From the NCBI GenBank assembly GCA_934339215.1, contig CAKRHU010000094.1, positions 1 through 6,465 of the forward strand: a DNA stretch of 6,465 bases, in the 5' to 3' direction. The translations under genes were made by a program, and so were the position numbers. Shown in pieces: positions 5,358-6,465 of the stretch. The stretch's first letter is position 1; each line of letters starts with the position of its first letter. This DNA is from an uncultured Lacticaseibacillus sp. (GTDB lineage: Bacteria > Bacillota > Bacilli > Lactobacillales > Lactobacillaceae). The notes beneath the pieces were generated by a model. That model saw only the letters and a program-made list of their open reading frames with translations. It was not told where the DNA came from and made no database searches.

Positions 5358-6192
5358 TCTTCCCAAAATTCCCCTAGCGCATTGGATCGATGCCTTCGTC
5401 GCGTGGATTTCGCATTTTGAAGGGTTCTTCTATGTCATCACGAACGCCTTGGGCGGCATCATCAATGCCATTCAGTGGGTGTTCGATCTCTTACCGATTC
5501 CCGTGTTTATTCTTGCGGTCATCGCGTTGACCTGGTGGTTAACGCGCCACGAGCGCAAGCTGGGGCTGTTGGTGTTCGAACTGCTGGGGTTCTTGTATAT
5601 CTGGAATCAAGGCTTCTGGCGGGACATGACCCAAACGCTGACCTTGGTACTGACAGCCAGCTTGCTGGCAATCATCATCGGGGTACCGCTGGGCTTGTGG
5701 GCGGCGATGAATCGCACCGTTGCGCGGATCGTCAAGCCGTTGATGGATTTCATGCAGACGATGCCGGCATTCGTGTATCTGATCCCGGCCGTCGCGCTGT
5801 TTGGTATCGGAATGGTGCCAGGCGTTGTGGCGAGTGTTATTTTCGCGATGCCACCGACGGTCCGCATGACGCAGTTGGGGATTCAACAGGTCTCCGGTGA
5901 ATTGATCGAAGCCGCCGATAGCTTCGGCGCGACGCGCTGGCAGCGGCTGACCAAGGTTCAGCTACCAGGGGCGTTGTCGACGATCATGGCCGGGATCAAC
6001 CAAAGTATGATGCTGGCCTTGTCGATGGTGGTGATCGCGTCGATGATTGGGGCGATGGGTCTGGGGACCCAAGTCTATTTTGCCGTCGGGCGTAACGAGG
6101 CCGGCAGCGGCTTTGCGGCCGGGTTGGCGATCGTGATTCTGGCGATCATCTTGGATCGAATCACCCAGGCGATGAATCACAAGCAACATTAA
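5350..6192 (+). CDS. opuAB: Glycine betaine ABC transporter permease
   Basis: This is a 280-residue inner membrane protein of the OpuAB/ProW permease family, which forms the betaine channel and couples to OpuAA. Hydrophobic segments are visible at about 23-45, 49-64, 71-85, 93-120, 139-168, 220-239 and 255-271. The EAA coupling loop is clear as EAADSFGATRWQRLTKVQLP at 187-206, which docks on the ATPase. MDFMQTMPAFVYLIP at 132-146 and GLGTQVYFAV at 237-246 are family-typical. The start ATG at 5350 lies inside the end of opuAA, with GAGGTG at 5337-5342 upstream, so translation is probably coupled. The substrate-binding domain is not fused to the permease, unlike Lactococcus OpuABC, since a separate lipoprotein gene follows. 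Confidence 0.95.
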   Translation: MFDLPKIPLAHWIDAFVAWISHFEGFFYVITNALGGIINAIQWVFDLLPIPVFILAVIALTWWLTRHERKLGLLVFELLGFLYIWNQGFWRDMTQTLTLVLTASLLAIIIGVPLGLWAAMNRTVARIVKPLMDFMQTMPAFVYLIPAVALFGIGMVPGVVASVIFAMPPTVRMTQLGIQQVSGELIEAADSFGATRWQRLTKVQLPGALSTIMAGINQSMMLALSMVVIASMIGAMGLGTQVYFAVGRNEAGSGFAAGLAIVILAIILDRITQAMNHKQH

Positions 6193-6202
6193 GGAGGTCG
6201 CG

Positions 6203-6465
6203 ATGCGCAAACTCAAAACTGTCTTAGCCGCCTGCGCCGTTGTGCTCGGGTTGGCCGGGTGCAGTACCGCGCCGGCCAAATACAACGCAAGCCAGCCGCT
6301 TGGCAAGCAGCTCAATTACACCATCACCGGGATCGATGCCGGGGCCGGGGTGATGAGTCGCACGACGGTGGCATTGCAAAAATATGGCCTAAGCGCGCAC
6401 AATTGGCAGCTTCAAACCAGTTCGACGGCTGCGATGACGTCGACGCTAGGCAAGGCGGTTGAACA
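6203..6465 (+). CDS. opuAC: Glycine betaine-binding lipoprotein (first 87 codons; C-terminus beyond right edge)
   Basis: ATG 6203 follows AAGGAGGT at 6191-6198, which overlaps the opuAB stop codon, so it is the third gene of the operon. The protein begins with a lipoprotein signal: basic MRKLK, a hydrophobic stretch, and the lipobox LAGC with Cys20 as the lipidation site, then a short polar linker STAPAKYNASQ. From about residue 35 it reads GKQLNYTITGIDAGAGVM, which resembles the start of the OpuAC-type substrate-binding fold (TGIDxGAG). It should be anchored outside the membrane and deliver glycine betaine or a related solute to OpuAB. The aromatic box residues that would fix the substrate lie beyond the window. 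The frame is open to the window end. Confidence 0.88.
   Translation, partial: MRKLKTVLAACAVVLGLAGCSTAPAKYNASQPLGKQLNYTITGIDAGAGVMSRTTVALQKYGLSAHNWQLQTSSTAAMTSTLGKAVE

Noticed and set aside
1..6465. CRISPR array, tRNA, rRNA or insertion sequence
   Set aside because: No regularly spaced repeats, no cloverleaf-like segment with a CCA-type end, and no transposase frame or terminal inverted repeats were seen.

Overview
The window looks like part of a low-to-moderate GC lactic acid bacterium chromosome, most likely the Lacticaseibacillus (Lactobacillus casei) group or a near relative. This rests on how lactobacillus-like the GuaA protein is, the strong AAGGAGG ribosome binding sites, a DUF975 membrane protein, and a glycine betaine transporter of OpuA type. 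The genus is an inference from remembered protein similarity; no search was run.

Layout, left to right. Positions 1-1244 (minus strand) hold the N-terminal 414 codons of a compact UvrA-like double-ABC ATPase that runs off the left edge. A divergent intergenic region (1245-1432) carries a candidate promoter for it and an inverted repeat around the -35 box. Positions 1433-2035 (+) encode a 200-residue DUF975 membrane protein of unknown function. A 126-base gap contains a good sigma-A-type promoter for guaA (2162-3706, +, TTG start), the complete GMP synthase. A 451-base gene-free stretch follows (3707-4157). It holds a GTCCCCC hairpin with a tandem repeat, a strong Rho-independent terminator, a very AT-rich block with several inverted repeats, and a weak promoter candidate. 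The right third is an osmoprotectant ABC transporter operon: opuAA (ATPase with C-terminal CBS pair, 4158-5357), opuAB (permease, 5350-6192, overlapping opuAA by 8 bases) and opuAC (substrate-binding lipoprotein, from 6203, cut off by the right edge).

How the genes work together. Only the three opu genes form a clear functional unit: lipoprotein captures substrate outside the cell, permease carries it across, and ATPase with regulatory CBS domains drives uptake during osmotic stress. guaA (purine synthesis), the DUF975 gene and the UvrA paralogue look like independent units. The opu genes look richer in GC than guaA on sampled lines (35/60 at 5641-5700 against 29/60 at 2881-2940), while the gap between them falls to 13/60 at 3901-3960.

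Most of the window is ordinary chromosome. I do not see a clear undescribed system. The places most worth a second look are the guaA-opuAA gap, which may be a scar or docking site at a known integration hotspot, and the shortened first ABC half of the UvrA paralogue, which lacks the UvrB-binding insertion and half of the first zinc module.
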